Of a stretch of DNA of 64,000 nucleotides, positions 47,898 to 58,160 are shown piece by piece. This DNA comes from Pyxicephalus adspersus (Eukaryota > Chordata > Amphibia > Anura > Pyxicephalidae). The stretch covers positions 67,671,661 through 67,735,660 of the forward strand of contig NC_092860.1 of assembly GCF_032062135.1 (NCBI RefSeq), in the 5' to 3' direction. Below the pieces are notes generated by a model. The model was not told where the DNA came from, did not search any database, and saw only the letters and a list, made by a program, of their open reading frames with translations. The position numbers were made by a program, and so were the translations under genes. Every line of letters begins with the position of its first letter. Within the stretch, counting starts at the first letter, position 1.

Positions 47898-48116
47898 GGT
47901 CTGATTTATTAAAGCTCTCCAAGGCTGGAGAGCATACACTTTTATCAGTTAGGCTGGGTGATCCAGCAAACCTGGAATGGATTTCTTAAAAGCAATTTGC
48001 TATTAGCAAATGTTTTAAATCCTGGACCAGATCCATTATAGGTATGCTGGATCACCTAGGCTCACTTATGAAAGTGTATACTCTCCAGCCTTGGAGAGCT
48101 TTAATAAATCAAGTCC
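47898..48116. mobile_element. Palindromic MITE family P, copy 2
   Basis: ATTAAAGCTCTCCAAGGCTG mirrors CAGCCTTGGAGAGCTTTAAT, and GTGATCCAGCAAACCTGG mirrors CCAGATCC...GCTGGATCAC in the interior. It is about 219 bp and better preserved than copy 1. Its right edge lies only about 4 bp from the LTR that starts at 48121. Confidence 0.85.
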
Positions 48117-48120
48117 ATAG

Positions 48121-48780
48121 TGTCAGGATCTCCACAGGAAGGTAGCGCAGGATCACTCGAGGTGCAGAGTCTAAGTGGCACCAGGAATTCACCAGGACAC
48201 CCTGCAAGGAGTGATGGGTCTAGAGTCCCCCAGGCTCTTTGCTGCTGAACGTCATCAGGTCGTGACACTCAGGGTCACCCTACCTGAGAAGGAGGACTGG
48301 AATGGCCTCGGTGTGGAGGCAGGCAGTAGGCGAATGCAATCCCGATCTAAACAAGGGTCAGGGCAGGCAGCAGAAAAACCTAATTGATGTACAGGCACAG
48401 GTCAGGCAGGTGGCAGAAATGCATGGTCCGGATTCAGGAACAGGTCAGGCAAGCAGCAGAAAAGCATGGTCAGGATTCAGGCACAGGTCAGAGCAGGCGG
48501 CAGACAAGAGTAGTTTGGTCCTTTAAGGAGCTCTTCCTTCCTGGGCTGTGTCAGTGTGAGCAAGGCTGGCCAAAGACATGTGAGACCAGAAAATGCAGAG
48601 ACAGAAAGCGAGTGCTGCGATTGGCAGCTCGACAAGGCAGACAGGAGCGAGAAATGCTTTAGTGGGGTGCACCCCAGGAACCAACAGGTATTGTGAGACA
48701 ATGCAATTTGCTGTGTTCATGAATGAAGAGGGGTGGGGGAAGGAACTGACTCCTCCTATTGTCACATGCACAGTGCCACA
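48121..48780 (-). mobile_element. Gypsy-type LTR (minus)
   Basis: Minus-strand reading gives TGTGGCACTG near 48780, then a pyrimidine-rich body with repeated CTGCTGCCTGCCTGACC-like text, then TTAGACTCTGCACC and a terminal GGAGATCCTGACA at 48121. The TG...CA borders and body style fit a gypsy LTR. No internal region is adjacent, so it is a solo LTR. The flanking CATAG/CTATAG resemble, but do not exactly match, a target duplication. Overlapping open frames here are artefacts. Confidence 0.6.
48355..48505 (+). repeat. Tandem repeat inside LTR
   Basis: About three imperfect units of roughly 48-52 bp, each with a CAGCAGAAA-type word, then GCATGGTC(C/A)GGATTCAGG and CACAGGTCAG. They produce the overlapping glutamine-rich chance frames. 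Confidence 0.7.
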
Positions 48781-48996
48781 CTATAGATACTACTGCATGC
48801 TTATTTAGGCAGCAAACTGATTACCGCAGCCCATTCTCTAGGCTGTTACTTGTCTGGCCACGGAGGTAACTCTTACCTGTTTTGGTCTAAGTTTATTTTC
48901 ATCTTTAATTATCCTGGGTAACCAATATATAGCTTTCTGTCTATGTTTTCATTCATTAAAATAATATAGATATTTAAGCCAATTAGAATGAGATAT

Positions 48997-50094
48997 TTAA
49001 CCTCCTGGGCGTTTACCCCGAGCCTGGTTCAGGGTAAGAAAACTTGCTACGATCGTTTACCCCGAACCAGGAACGGGGTAGCTAAAAATATAAACAAGCG
49101 TTACAGTGCAATCCGATTGTCATACAACATTGTATGACAATCAGATTAGAACTGAAAAAAAACACCCTGTCCCCGCAGCTCCTCTGGAGACGTCCGTCCT
49201 CTTCTCCCAGCTTGTGGAGATTGTCACTGCACACGCTGTCTTCTCCCAGCGTGTGCAGAGACGATCTTCGTGGTTTCCCGGTGACGTCTCTGCAAGCGAC
49301 GGTTCGGGCGGAAGGCGGTGCGGGAAATTCAAATAACTTTTTAGTGAACTCAATACAAAAAAGCTGTATTGAGTCCAATGCAAAGCAATCTTTATATATT
49401 ATATATATTATTTAAGCTGCTGTACAGTTACATTACATTATACACAATTTTTATAAAAAAAAAAATTTTTAAAGTTTATTATCAAATTTATTACATTTTG
49501 GACATATTTCGGTGAGTTATGCCAAAGAATTATAGTCTACAATCTAAAATGAAATTCCATGCAAAAAATGTAATGCTTTTTGCATGAAAGTACGCAAAGA
49601 ATTACAACACTCGGCGTTCGCGAACGCGTCCCTCTGTGATTCCTGATGATGTCAGTGCATATGCCTGTCAAAGGGGGTCGTATTGGATTCAATACAAAGT
49701 CCTGTATCCAATTCAATACAAAATAATACAAAATATATTTATGTGGTTTTGTCTATAGGTATTTGACGTTGGACTCTGTTTTAAAATTTACCACACTAGG
49801 GAGGTGTTTTAGAAAAATATAGTACTATACAGTATTTTCAGTATTTTTTATTTATTTGTGCATTCTTGTTTAAACTGAGTTTTGTGTTTTTTATTTAATT
49901 TTATTATTAAAATATTTTTTTTTTACATGATTGTGTGTTTCAAACTTTGTTATATTCAGGATATCTTCTAAACCCTTGTTTGGACATATTTCTGTAAGTT
50001 ACAGGTCTACAATTTAAAAAAAAAAATTCATGGAAAACAGTGTACCACTTCTGGTACAGAAATCCAGACATCAGTGAAACGCCCAGGTGGTTAA
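48997..50094 (+). mobile_element. piggyBac-like TTAA MITE, copy B (composite)
   Basis: It starts TTAACCTCCTGGGCGTTTAC and ends GAAACGCCCAGGTGGTTAA, so TTAA flanks and 12-14 bp TIRs (CCTCCTGGGCGTTT / AAACGCCCAGGTGG) are intact. At 1098 bp it is more than twice the length of copies A and C. Internal text such as TTTGGACATATTTC and TCTACAAT occurs twice (about 49497 and 49979), which suggests a tandem or nested insertion. Two palindromes containing CTCAATACA...TGTATTGAG are present. There is no transposase. Confidence 0.85.
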
Positions 50095-51153
50095 TCATGT
50101 CCTAATGCACATATTTTGCCTATTAACAGGTATTTCAAGATAACTAAGTATACTTTTATATGGATATCATGAGTTTCTAGCAGTTAATTCAAGACTTTTA
50201 AATAAACCATAATGAGGCCTCTGCCCTATACCATTTATACTTGTGGAAAAAGTTATTTTGCAAACCTTTTGGAGGGATTGTTGCCATAATTAGCATTGTT
50301 GCCATAATTTAAAGTTAATCTCTGCTATATTTATGTTGTATTCTTTGATAACTTCCTACAGGGTTAAATTTAGCAATTAATCCATCCTATAAAACCTAAA
50401 AATATTCTCCTATAAAATATTTTCTTTTTACATTACCTATATATAGAATTATCTCTGAAACCATCTCTAAGGCCTAAGGTAACGACTCCTACTATGCATC
50501 TTGAAATGCCTGCACATGTAAGTCCAATAACGTTGACCTCTAATTAGCAATATCATAAACTTAACATATAAACATATCGTGTTGCCCTATTGTGATATTG
50601 ATATCCTTAATTAGCTACTGTTACTAATTAGCTACTGTTATCTGTGACTCAGCCTCCCCTGAAGAAGCTGAATGTCAAAATGCTTTGGGAACTGAAATGT
50701 ATTTCTTTGTTCTCTGTAAGGACTATGTATCCCCGAATTAGTGGGAAAATCATTTTATAAAAGCATTATGTAACTTTAAATGTAGCAGTTAATCTTTGTA
50801 TATGAGTTTATTGCTCAACAACCTAATCATTAATTTTACAAGAAATTACGTTTATTTTAAGCTGAGAAAAGATCCTTATTTTACGTTTTGTACTTAATGG
50901 ATTATTTATCGTTTAGGGGTTGGTAAACCTATACCACTAAGTAGGGGGAAATATCCATCCTGATTATTCTATAGATTTGTAAGAAAAATAAACAAAAAAC
51001 TAGGAAACCGCAGTTTGAAATGTGTACACTTAAAAAAAAAGACAAAGAATACAAAACAAATTTAAAGCTATCCCAAAGCAATGAGTCCAAATTGCAGAAG
51101 TAATTTTATTTAGGAGCTCTAACACATTAAATACATTAAATAGATTGACATAT
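50095..51153. other. No gene seen; motif copy and short tandem repeat
   Basis: Contains CTGAAGAAGCTGAATG...TTTGGGAAC at 50659-50694, a degenerate copy of the recurring GAAGC-hairpin motif. It also has an 18 bp direct repeat (ATTAGCTACTGTTA, twice) at 50608-50642. No element borders are visible. Confidence 0.45.
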
Positions 51154-51745
51154 TGTCACAGATCCCTGCAGGACTAGGGACCTGCAGGACTATTCACAGG
51201 TTGCTTCATGGTACAGATCATGTGACTCTGTCAGCTACCCCAGAGGACTGGAGTCAGTGTTCTTCCCAGACCCTTTTTAGCTGGGCGCAACACCCGGCAC
51301 TTTTCAGTAACCATCTGGCTGTTTTTGGGCTGCCATCCACTTACAATTTCTTCCCACCTGGCTTTAAAAAATTTCTAGGTTGAACACTGACTGGAGTGTT
51401 CCACATACGCACTCCAACTGCTGGCGGAGATGTGAACACCACTTGAACTGCCTCTTCTCTAGCACTCTCTATGCTGGTGTCTTGGATGCCTGCAGTTCAC
51501 ATGGTCTTTAGTTATCACATGATCGTCCCTTTAAAGAGAGTGACTGGCAACAGGAAGTTACCTAAAAAAGAAGTTCTCCTCGGCTCTGCTTCCAGGTTCC
51601 TGTCTGCATTCCGCAACCTGGCAACAGCCTGCAGTGCAACATCCTCACTTCTAGAGACTCTGGAGAAAACTAGGCTGTTGCTTAGACTTTGTGCCCCCTA
51701 CACGTCTCTGCAAAGCAGGTTATTGACATGGATTTCAAATGTATA
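51154..51745 (+). mobile_element. Gypsy-type LTR (plus), interrupted by a MITE
   Basis: It begins TGTCACAGATCCCTGC. It contains the nested hAT MITE 51255-51389. It ends with CGCAACCTGGCAACAGCCTG, TTCTAGAGACTCTGGAG and GGCTGTTGCTTAGACTTTG, matching the end of the minus LTR at 34.25-34.9 kb. The upstream parts of the two LTRs do not match. The exact 3' border is unclear. Probably a solo LTR. Confidence 0.5.
51255..51389. mobile_element. 135 bp hAT MITE with perfect 8 bp target duplication
   Basis: The element starts CAGTGTTCTTCCCAGACC and ends CTAGGTTGAACACTG, a CAGTGTTC/GAACACTG TIR. ACTGGAGT occurs immediately on both sides (51247-51254 and 51390-51397). An 8 bp duplication and CA(G/A)...TG ends are diagnostic of hAT. 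The interior is non-coding (GCTGGGCGCAACACCCGGCA). It is inserted in an LTR and therefore younger than it. Confidence 0.9.
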
Positions 51746-52172
51746 ATCAATATATAGATTACTTTTTCAATTGCTTTTCTGTGTCCCCACTGAGAAGGAT
51801 TTTCCTCATTTCCTGACCTATTGAATGTGGTCACTGAGACATGGTGATCAAAGCTAGTGGGACATTGATTCTAATTCAGTCTAGTTTGTGAATTAATTAA
51901 AACCATCCTACTCTAATAATCATCTCTTGATGGAGACCAAGAGTGTATAATACATGCAACAGTATAAGAACTGCAATTACCCTTCCACTTTACATTTGCT
52001 TTCTGGTCATATTTGTGAACTGTACTAACCAATCCGATTTTTCAGACAGAAAAATACAGGAAGTTTTATGTAGCCCAAAATAGTCTATCAAAATATTTTT
52101 TTTTTTTTGTTAAAAAATTTAAAACTTAGTAAAACCGTAAAAATTTATTTTAAAGACCTTAATTATTTCTCT
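51746..52172. other. No gene seen
   Basis: AT-rich spacer with a T-run near 52098-52108. No coding or repeat signal found. Confidence 0.5.
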
Positions 52173-52180
52173 GCTTACAT

Positions 52181-52926
52181 CAGGGGTGTCAAATTCTGGC
52201 CCGGAACGTCCTTTTTTTTGGCCCCCAAAAGAATTCCTAATATGAATTGCAGCAGTCCCGCCACTACTGCAATCCGTAGTAACGGCGGGCCAGCTGCAAT
52301 TCATATTGAGCTGCTGTTTTATAGACACAAGTACACAAGACACAAGTAGTATGTCGCTACTACAATTCCCGGCATCACTTGCGTCTCTAAACCAGTGGCC
52401 TCCGTGCCTATGCGTAGCCTATGCGTGGCCCCGCATTTTATAGACACAAATGATGCCAGAAATTGTAGTAGTGGCATCACTCGTGTCTATTGAACAGCAA
52501 CCTATGCATGGACCCCGCAGAGTTTATACTGACAATTAAACTCAATAATCAGGAATTATCAGGATTAATATTATCAGGAATTATCATAAAGCTATTGCAA
52601 TGTTAATTATTTTACTGTTCCAGAGAATGCAATGTGAAACCAAATAAGTGCAGCAATTCATTTGGTTTCACATTGCATTCTCTGGCAAAGTAAAACAATT
52701 AATTTCAATAAGAAGAAACAGGAACACATGAGAAGAACATGCAGTAATATGCACTGGATTGATCTAAATTATTTGCTGCATATTACTGCATGCTCATCCC
52801 ATGTGTTCTTGTTTCTACCTATTGAGATTAATTGCTTTTTCAATAAATTTCAAGTTTGGCCCGCAACTAAGTCTAAGTCTAAGTTTTTAATTTCGGCCCT
52901 CTGTGTATTTGAGTTTGACACCCTTG
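52181..52926. mobile_element. 746 bp hAT foldback element with perfect 8 bp target duplication
   Basis: It starts CAGGGGTGTCAAATTC and ends GAGTTTGACACCCTTG. GCTTACAT lies directly on both sides (52173-52180 and 52927-52934), a perfect hAT-type 8 bp duplication. The interior folds into three consecutive hairpins: 52239-52307 (15 bp perfect outer stem with nested CCCGCC/GGCGGG and ACTAC/GTAGT pairs), 52603-52704 and 52699-52835. There is no transposase. The frames at 52107-52349 and 52662-52952 are artefacts. Confidence 0.93.
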
Positions 52927-52934
52927 GCTTACAT

Positions 52935-53680
52935 CCTTTTTCAAAACTGTAATTACCCCTGACCAGATTTTAAAAAAGAACAAAATTTGATCTCATGAGT
53001 AAGAAGAACATATGATGGAGTGGTTGAAATGTGCAAAATAATATAGCCTAACCAAGATCACAGACTTTAAATAGAGATAAGTAGATCTCACTTTGCTCCA
53101 CATCACTTCTTGCAGGCCTTCTAATCCAGACATAGAAGGAATGGTTCTAATTGCTCTCTTTCACATATTTATGCATGATTGAATCCAATGTTATTCTTTT
53201 GCAACCCCTTTGAAAAGTAACTCCACCTCTAGTGCCCAACAACCACACATGTGTACTTGCCTTCTGGTGCAATAGAACAAATGTCCCAATAGTCAACCCT
53301 TTAAAACTAAATTACAATTGGAGACAGCCTATTTCCACTTTGATTATGTAAAGTGATTTATGTTGTACAGACTTTAGTGGTTCACAAAATGTAGTATACA
53401 GGGGGTTGAAGCATTTTGGGGATATAACAAAAACATTGATTATTCATTCTTCATGTGCCATTGAGCATTCAGTTGACCAGAACAATATTTTCCTAGATAT
53501 TCTTGTATGAAAAGGTTTCTGTGTTGATAGTTTAGTTTGCCATCAATTTAGATTTATAAAGTTGTGTACAAACACAAAAAATATCTTCAGAATTAATGTT
53601 TCCTTGAAATGTCTATATTTAGGCAACATGATAACGTTGTTCCTACTAACAAAAAAAACAAAACAAAAACTCTGAGTTTA
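52935..53680. other. No gene seen
   Basis: Unique AT-rich sequence, no recognisable domain, TIR or RNA gene. Confidence 0.5.
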
Positions 53681-53689
53681 TTTTCTTGT

Positions 53690-53885
53690 GCTAAAATCAT
53701 CTCATCTACAATTGGCTTCATCTGATCAATCCCCACAGACATGGGTGCATATGGTTTTAATTAAATAGTAAATGCTGCTCTAACTCAAGCCTATCTGGCT
53801 GAATAAGATGAACTCCCTGTTTGTTCAACAACATGCAATCCTGTCAGCTAAGGAAAGTTGGATGCTGGATAGAGAAAATTACCTA
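53690..53885. promoter_or_regulatory. Candidate conserved non-coding element
   Basis: Non-repetitive block with GGCTTCATCTGATCAATCCC, GGTTTTAATTAAATAG and ATGCTGCTCTAACTCAAGCC. It has no coding frame or transposon signature. The call rests on appearance only. Confidence 0.2.
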
Positions 53886-54362
53886 ATGGAAGATGTTTGT
53901 GGTAAAACTGAAATGTAATGAAAGCCAAACCTTTTTGACTAGACTAATGGGGAGGTAAACACCCTGTCAAGTTTTTGTTGTTGTCTGTTCCCTGCTTTGA
54001 AGATGTACTTTCTTTATTTGTTCTGTTGGCCAATGTTATTAAGGGTTAAAGTGAGAAAATTTGAATTGTCACTCATCTACCAATGAGGACATTTATTCTA
54101 ATGATAATTTGGTGTGACAGTATTTTCATTAATTTAGGTCTAGTCACAACTGGTTTTGGACAAGCTTCAGGCTTTTTAGTGTGAAAAAATGCAGCATGCC
54201 TTAGTATTGCTTTACTTTCCCTTAATTTAAAATACACACATGGTAATACTACTACTGTCCACTACTGCAGTCTCTAATTGTCATCAAAATTATTTCCTCT
54301 TGCTGATCTGCTAGAAATAACTTGTGTTATAGTATTAATTTACCCTCTAAATCCTGGGCAAC

Positions 54363-54672
54363 ATGGCCTTTGGAGCGCTAGGCCTCTGGTTCAATTCTCG
54401 GCCAGAGCACTATCTGCATGGAGTTTGTGGGTTCTCCCTGTGTTTGCATGGGGTTTCCTCTGAGTACTCTGTTTTCCTCCCACATTCCGAAAAACATATG
54501 CGGTTAGGATAAATGGCTTCCCCCCAAAATTGACCAAAATTGACTGTATGAAAGACATATGACTGAAAGGGGGACATTAGATTATGAGGCTCTTTGAGGG
54601 ACAGCTAATGAAAAACTATGGATTTTGTAAAGCTCTGCGTAATATGTTGGTGCTATATAAACACTGTGTAAT
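54363..54672 (+). mobile_element. tRNA-derived SINE, 5'-truncated copy
   Basis: Matches the SINE at 28745-29080 from its B box onward (GGTTCAATTCTCGGCC, CTGCATGGAGTTTG, GGGTTCTCCCTGTGT, CACATTCCGAAAAACATATG, GAGGCTCTTTGAGGGACAGC, GTGCTATATAAAC). The head with the A box is missing or degraded. A short internal duplication (AAAATTGACC) is present. Confidence 0.85.
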
Positions 54673-54688
54673 AATTCCTGTTTGTCCT

Positions 54689-55126
54689 TTAACCTCCCCA
54701 GCGGTAGCCCCGAGTGTGGCTCAGGGTAAAGAAAAGATGCTGAAAGTGGTAACCCCGACCCATACTCGGCGTAGCTAAAACAATGAAAAACAATAGCAAA
54801 TAGAGTCTGCCAGTGTCCTTCTCGATCCCTGTCCTCTCGCATCCTACGGCCGGCATCCCCTGCATCTAAAGAGTCCCCCAGGATTTCCCGGTGATGTCAG
54901 TGCATGCAGCCGTTGCATTGGGGTTGCGAAGTGGTGGGAATTTCAAAACATTTTGTATTGCATTCAATACAAAACGCCTGTATTGAACGCAATCCAGTGG
55001 ATTTATATGTCTAAACGCAGTACATTGTCTTTCATGAAAATTTATCTTACAGTTTAATAAAATAGTATGAGTATAATATTTATTTTTTTAATTTTTAAAA
55101 AATTATTGAACCGCCCGGGAGGTTAA
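54689..55126 (+). mobile_element. piggyBac-like TTAA MITE, copy C
   Basis: Starts TTAACCTCCCCAGCGG and ends CCGCCCGGGAGGTTAA. TTAA flanks; TIR CCTCCCCAGCGG against CCGCCCGGGAGG. The interior holds two CCCCGA words (TAGCCCCGAGTGTGGC, TAACCCCGACCCATACTCGG) and a palindromic TGTATTGCATTCAATACA...TGTATTGAACGC block shared with copies B and D. It inserted 17 bp beyond the end of the SINE. Confidence 0.85.
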
Positions 55127-56771
55127 GTGTGTGTATAGCCAATAGTTTTTTAAGTTTTTTTGAGTGCACATTGGACTAAAAAGTTCATAGAACAGAAAGC
55201 AAGTAGGGTGGGGGCAGAACAGCATGGATGAGGAGGAATTAGTTGAATAACCCTTACCCCTGCAGCTTCCAATGTTTCTTGTATGTAAGTCAAAGTGCAC
55301 AGGGTTAAAGGGACTAATCAAGTAGATATTTATTGATATTACTAAAAAAGAAATCAATGTTAAACTACAGAAAATGAAAAAACTTTTTGAAATGTGTGTA
55401 ATTCAGAATAAAATTGTGTGTGAATGGCTTCATAATAGCTTAGTTGGACTTAACACAACTAGAAAAATGTAGTCACTAAACTCTAATCTTATAGCAGCGG
55501 AGTACTATTATGTCAATTGTTTTTGAAACTGGCAATTAAAAATCTATTTCTTCATTATTTATTACACTAAGAAGTAAGATTTTGTACTTTTTTGCCGACT
55601 GCATCTTCAGGTACCCAAAAATGACTGTCTACAGCACTGCAGAGTGGCCACCTGGAAACTTGAGACTGGAGTTACTATGCATTGCTTTCATATACCCCTA
55701 GCACACCTCAGGCTGTTAACTATACCACTAAACCCAGTCAGTCTTGGGGACCCAGGGAGTTCATACATACCCCACAAACAGGTGTGTCCAAGGGATGGTG
55801 GAGATCAGTGTGTATAGTGTGTATATCAATTCATTATCATTTCAAACTAATATGAAATTGTCTATTGTAACAGACTTATTGTTTGTTCAAATATAGTGTT
55901 TGACCCAATATTTTGTCAGGCCAGAAATATAAGGCTAAACTCTTCTCAGGTTTTGACAGACCATTTTTATCTTTTGGATTGTGCAGCCTAGAATCTTCTT
56001 TTGAACTGGAGGAGCAAAATGCAGCATGAAAAGAAACCAATAGACTGTTTTGTTGATGTGAGTTTAGAATTGTGTCAGAATGATTATAGTGGAATCTGGT
56101 TTATCAGGTCTATATCTAGACATTGCACTCCTGTGTAGATACCATTAACTTCTTGGTGATCCAATAACCTATTCATACATACAAATGCATAAAGCTGCTT
56201 GATGTCTGTCAGGTTGCAATAGACCACTGCATGTCCAAAACTAGTACATTTTACTCGGTCTCTCTCTTCAGTTACCTTTTGTATTATTTGTTAAAACACG
56301 TTTTTTCCATTTTGCCTTTACCTTTTCATATATTCAGGTATAATCAATATAATCAAATAATGAAGGTTATCTTTCCCAGTTGAGAAATACCACACATATC
56401 TGGATCATTCAAAACCTGTATTTCAAAAAGACTGATTAAAATGCCACCATTGCCACCATACATAATTGATGCAAAGAGGCCAATATTTAAAGTAGATAAA
56501 AACAAAAAGTTCCAAAAACGATACTTTATTTACACTAAGCACAGCTTTAAAAAAAAAATTATTAATTTAAAACAAAAATAACCTAGTTATTTCAGAAAAA
56601 GCTATAATGCCGATTAAATGGCTGAAATTCACTGGTTGGTTCATTGAAAACAGAAAGAGATTATGATGTTCCAATTTTGTTTACTGCTATACAATAAGAA
56701 AAATGAAATCATTATTAAAAATACACCACGTCCTGGTGTAGATTAGCCCATGGGAATGCAGTCCGTGTAGA
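55127..56771. other. No gene seen
   Basis: AT-rich unique sequence. The minus frame 55103-55357 overlaps the MITE end and has no domain. No RNA gene or TIR found. Confidence 0.45.
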
Positions 56772-57191
56772 CTAAAGCTGCATACACACGTCCAAATATT
56801 ATCGTTAGAAACAACCGATGAACAACCGATTGGCCAAAAAAAGGGACCAAGGACACCGACGAACGAGGATTGTCGTTGAAAATGAACGACCTCCACGGTG
56901 GATCTGATTGGCCGACGATCTTTCACTACCTATCGTGTGTACGGTCGTTCAGTGATCGTGCATGTTTCTGCGGTACACGTTCTCCTTTACATGTCCCTCC
57001 CTGCATCGTTCAAACGATTGTATCTAGTGTGTGGACACTGTTGGTGGAATATATATGAACAATCATATTGTTACAGCATGCACAGAATTGTGCACAATAT
57101 GATTGTTCAAGTATAATCGTGCATAATCGTTGATCGGTCGTAATCGTTCATTTTCTAACAATAATTATTGGAAGTGTGTACCTAGCTTTAG
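56772..57191 (+). mobile_element. CpG-dense MITE, copy 2 (CpG-decayed)
   Basis: Left end CTAAAGCTGCATACACACGT, right end TTGGAAGTGTGTACCTAGC. Same orientation and order as 32321-32748 (CCGACGAACGAGGA, ATCGTGTGTACGGTCGTTC, TCAAACGAT). Many sites that are CG in copy 1 are TG or CA here, for example in the AATCATATTGTTACAGCATG stretch. Confidence 0.85.
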
Positions 57192-57251
57192 CCTAAAATT
57201 GATTTGACAGGTGCTCTTTAATATTCATGTAAAGCACAGGCGTATGTAATA

Positions 57252-57345
57252 GTGTTATGTATCTTTTTATATTGTATCTTTTTATGTATCCTTTTACAAT
57301 GTATCTTTTCATGTATCCTTTTATAATGTATCTTTTTACATCTGT
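57252..57345 (+). repeat. Imperfect tandem repeat, unit 18-19 bp
   Basis: Five units of TGTATC(T/C)TTTTATAT-type sequence, alternating between TATCTTTT and TATCCTTTT forms. Confidence 0.85.
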
Positions 57346-57369
57346 TTGGAGGCTGTAGAAGCTCTACAC

Positions 57370-57507
57370 AGTGCTGAAACAAACCCGAATTTTTCTCCTA
57401 TTGACTTTAATGGGATTCAAATTCGAATTCGACCACCCGAATTTTTTTGCTATATTCGGCCGAATAGCTGTCGAATCGAATAGTGAGCTATTCGACCAAC
57501 ACTACTT
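57370..57507 (-). mobile_element. GAATTCGAAT-type MITE fragment
   Basis: Minus-strand reading gives TAGTGTTGGTCGAATAGCTC, CTATTCGATTCGACAGCTAT, TTCGGCCGAATA, GAATTCGAATTTGAATCCCA and AAAGTCAATAGGAG. The many nested palindromes (TTCGAATTCGAA, TTCGGCCGAA) and the TAGTGTTGG end resemble a MITE family I associate with frog genomes. The second TIR is not found, so it is incomplete. Confidence 0.5.
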
Positions 57508-57859
57508 AGGACCTAAAAGCCAAAAAGCAAGTCAATTTGATGGGCTGTTCACATTATACCCTCTATGCATTTCAAATGTAAATGCATACCTTCAAAGAAT
57601 CTGCCTTAGGCAACTATTGGACACCAATGTACACAACAGGCAAAAGGAGTTTCCAATCGATCATTGATAGACAAGATTATTCCTGGTATGCAAAAGCAGG
57701 ATAAATGAAATATGGTGGGGAACATAGTTTAAGATTTTGCACATATGTATACAAATATGGGGTCTGTGAGAAAGCAAAGTTTAAGATGCCAGACTGTTCA
57801 TGCCAAGGGTACTTAGCATATTCCCAATTCCTTAAAAATTAAAGGGTTTTAAAGGTACC

Positions 57860-58160
57860 AACTTATAAATCCCCACCATAAAATCACAAAACGTTATTAA
57901 CATATTTATCAAGTACTTTTATCAAGTATTTTTAAAGGTTATATACATATAATATATTGCAATATACAATATAATACAATAGTGGATTAGTCCTTTGTTG
58001 TTAGATAAAATGCAACCATAGCAGCAAAATAAATCCAAGCCATTTTAACCAGATGTGCCCAGTCTTCCTAATTGTGCTCATCAAAACAAGTAGCAATACA
58101 CAGCTGATGCTCACTACTCAATACCTTTTGACAGACTTTTTCAGAAGAGTGAGTATGCAT
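57860..58160 (-). mobile_element. MITE-like block with degenerate GAAGC-type motif
   Basis: Minus reading has CTTCTGAAAAAGTCTGTC followed by AAAAGGTATTG, a degraded relative of the recurring hairpin motif, with an AT-rich body resembling that of the 17.2 kb MITE. No clear TIR pair is visible. Confidence 0.3.

Noticed and set aside
49497..50040. CRISPR-like or satellite array
   Set aside because: The repeated words are only two-fold and come from a composite MITE; this is a vertebrate genome.
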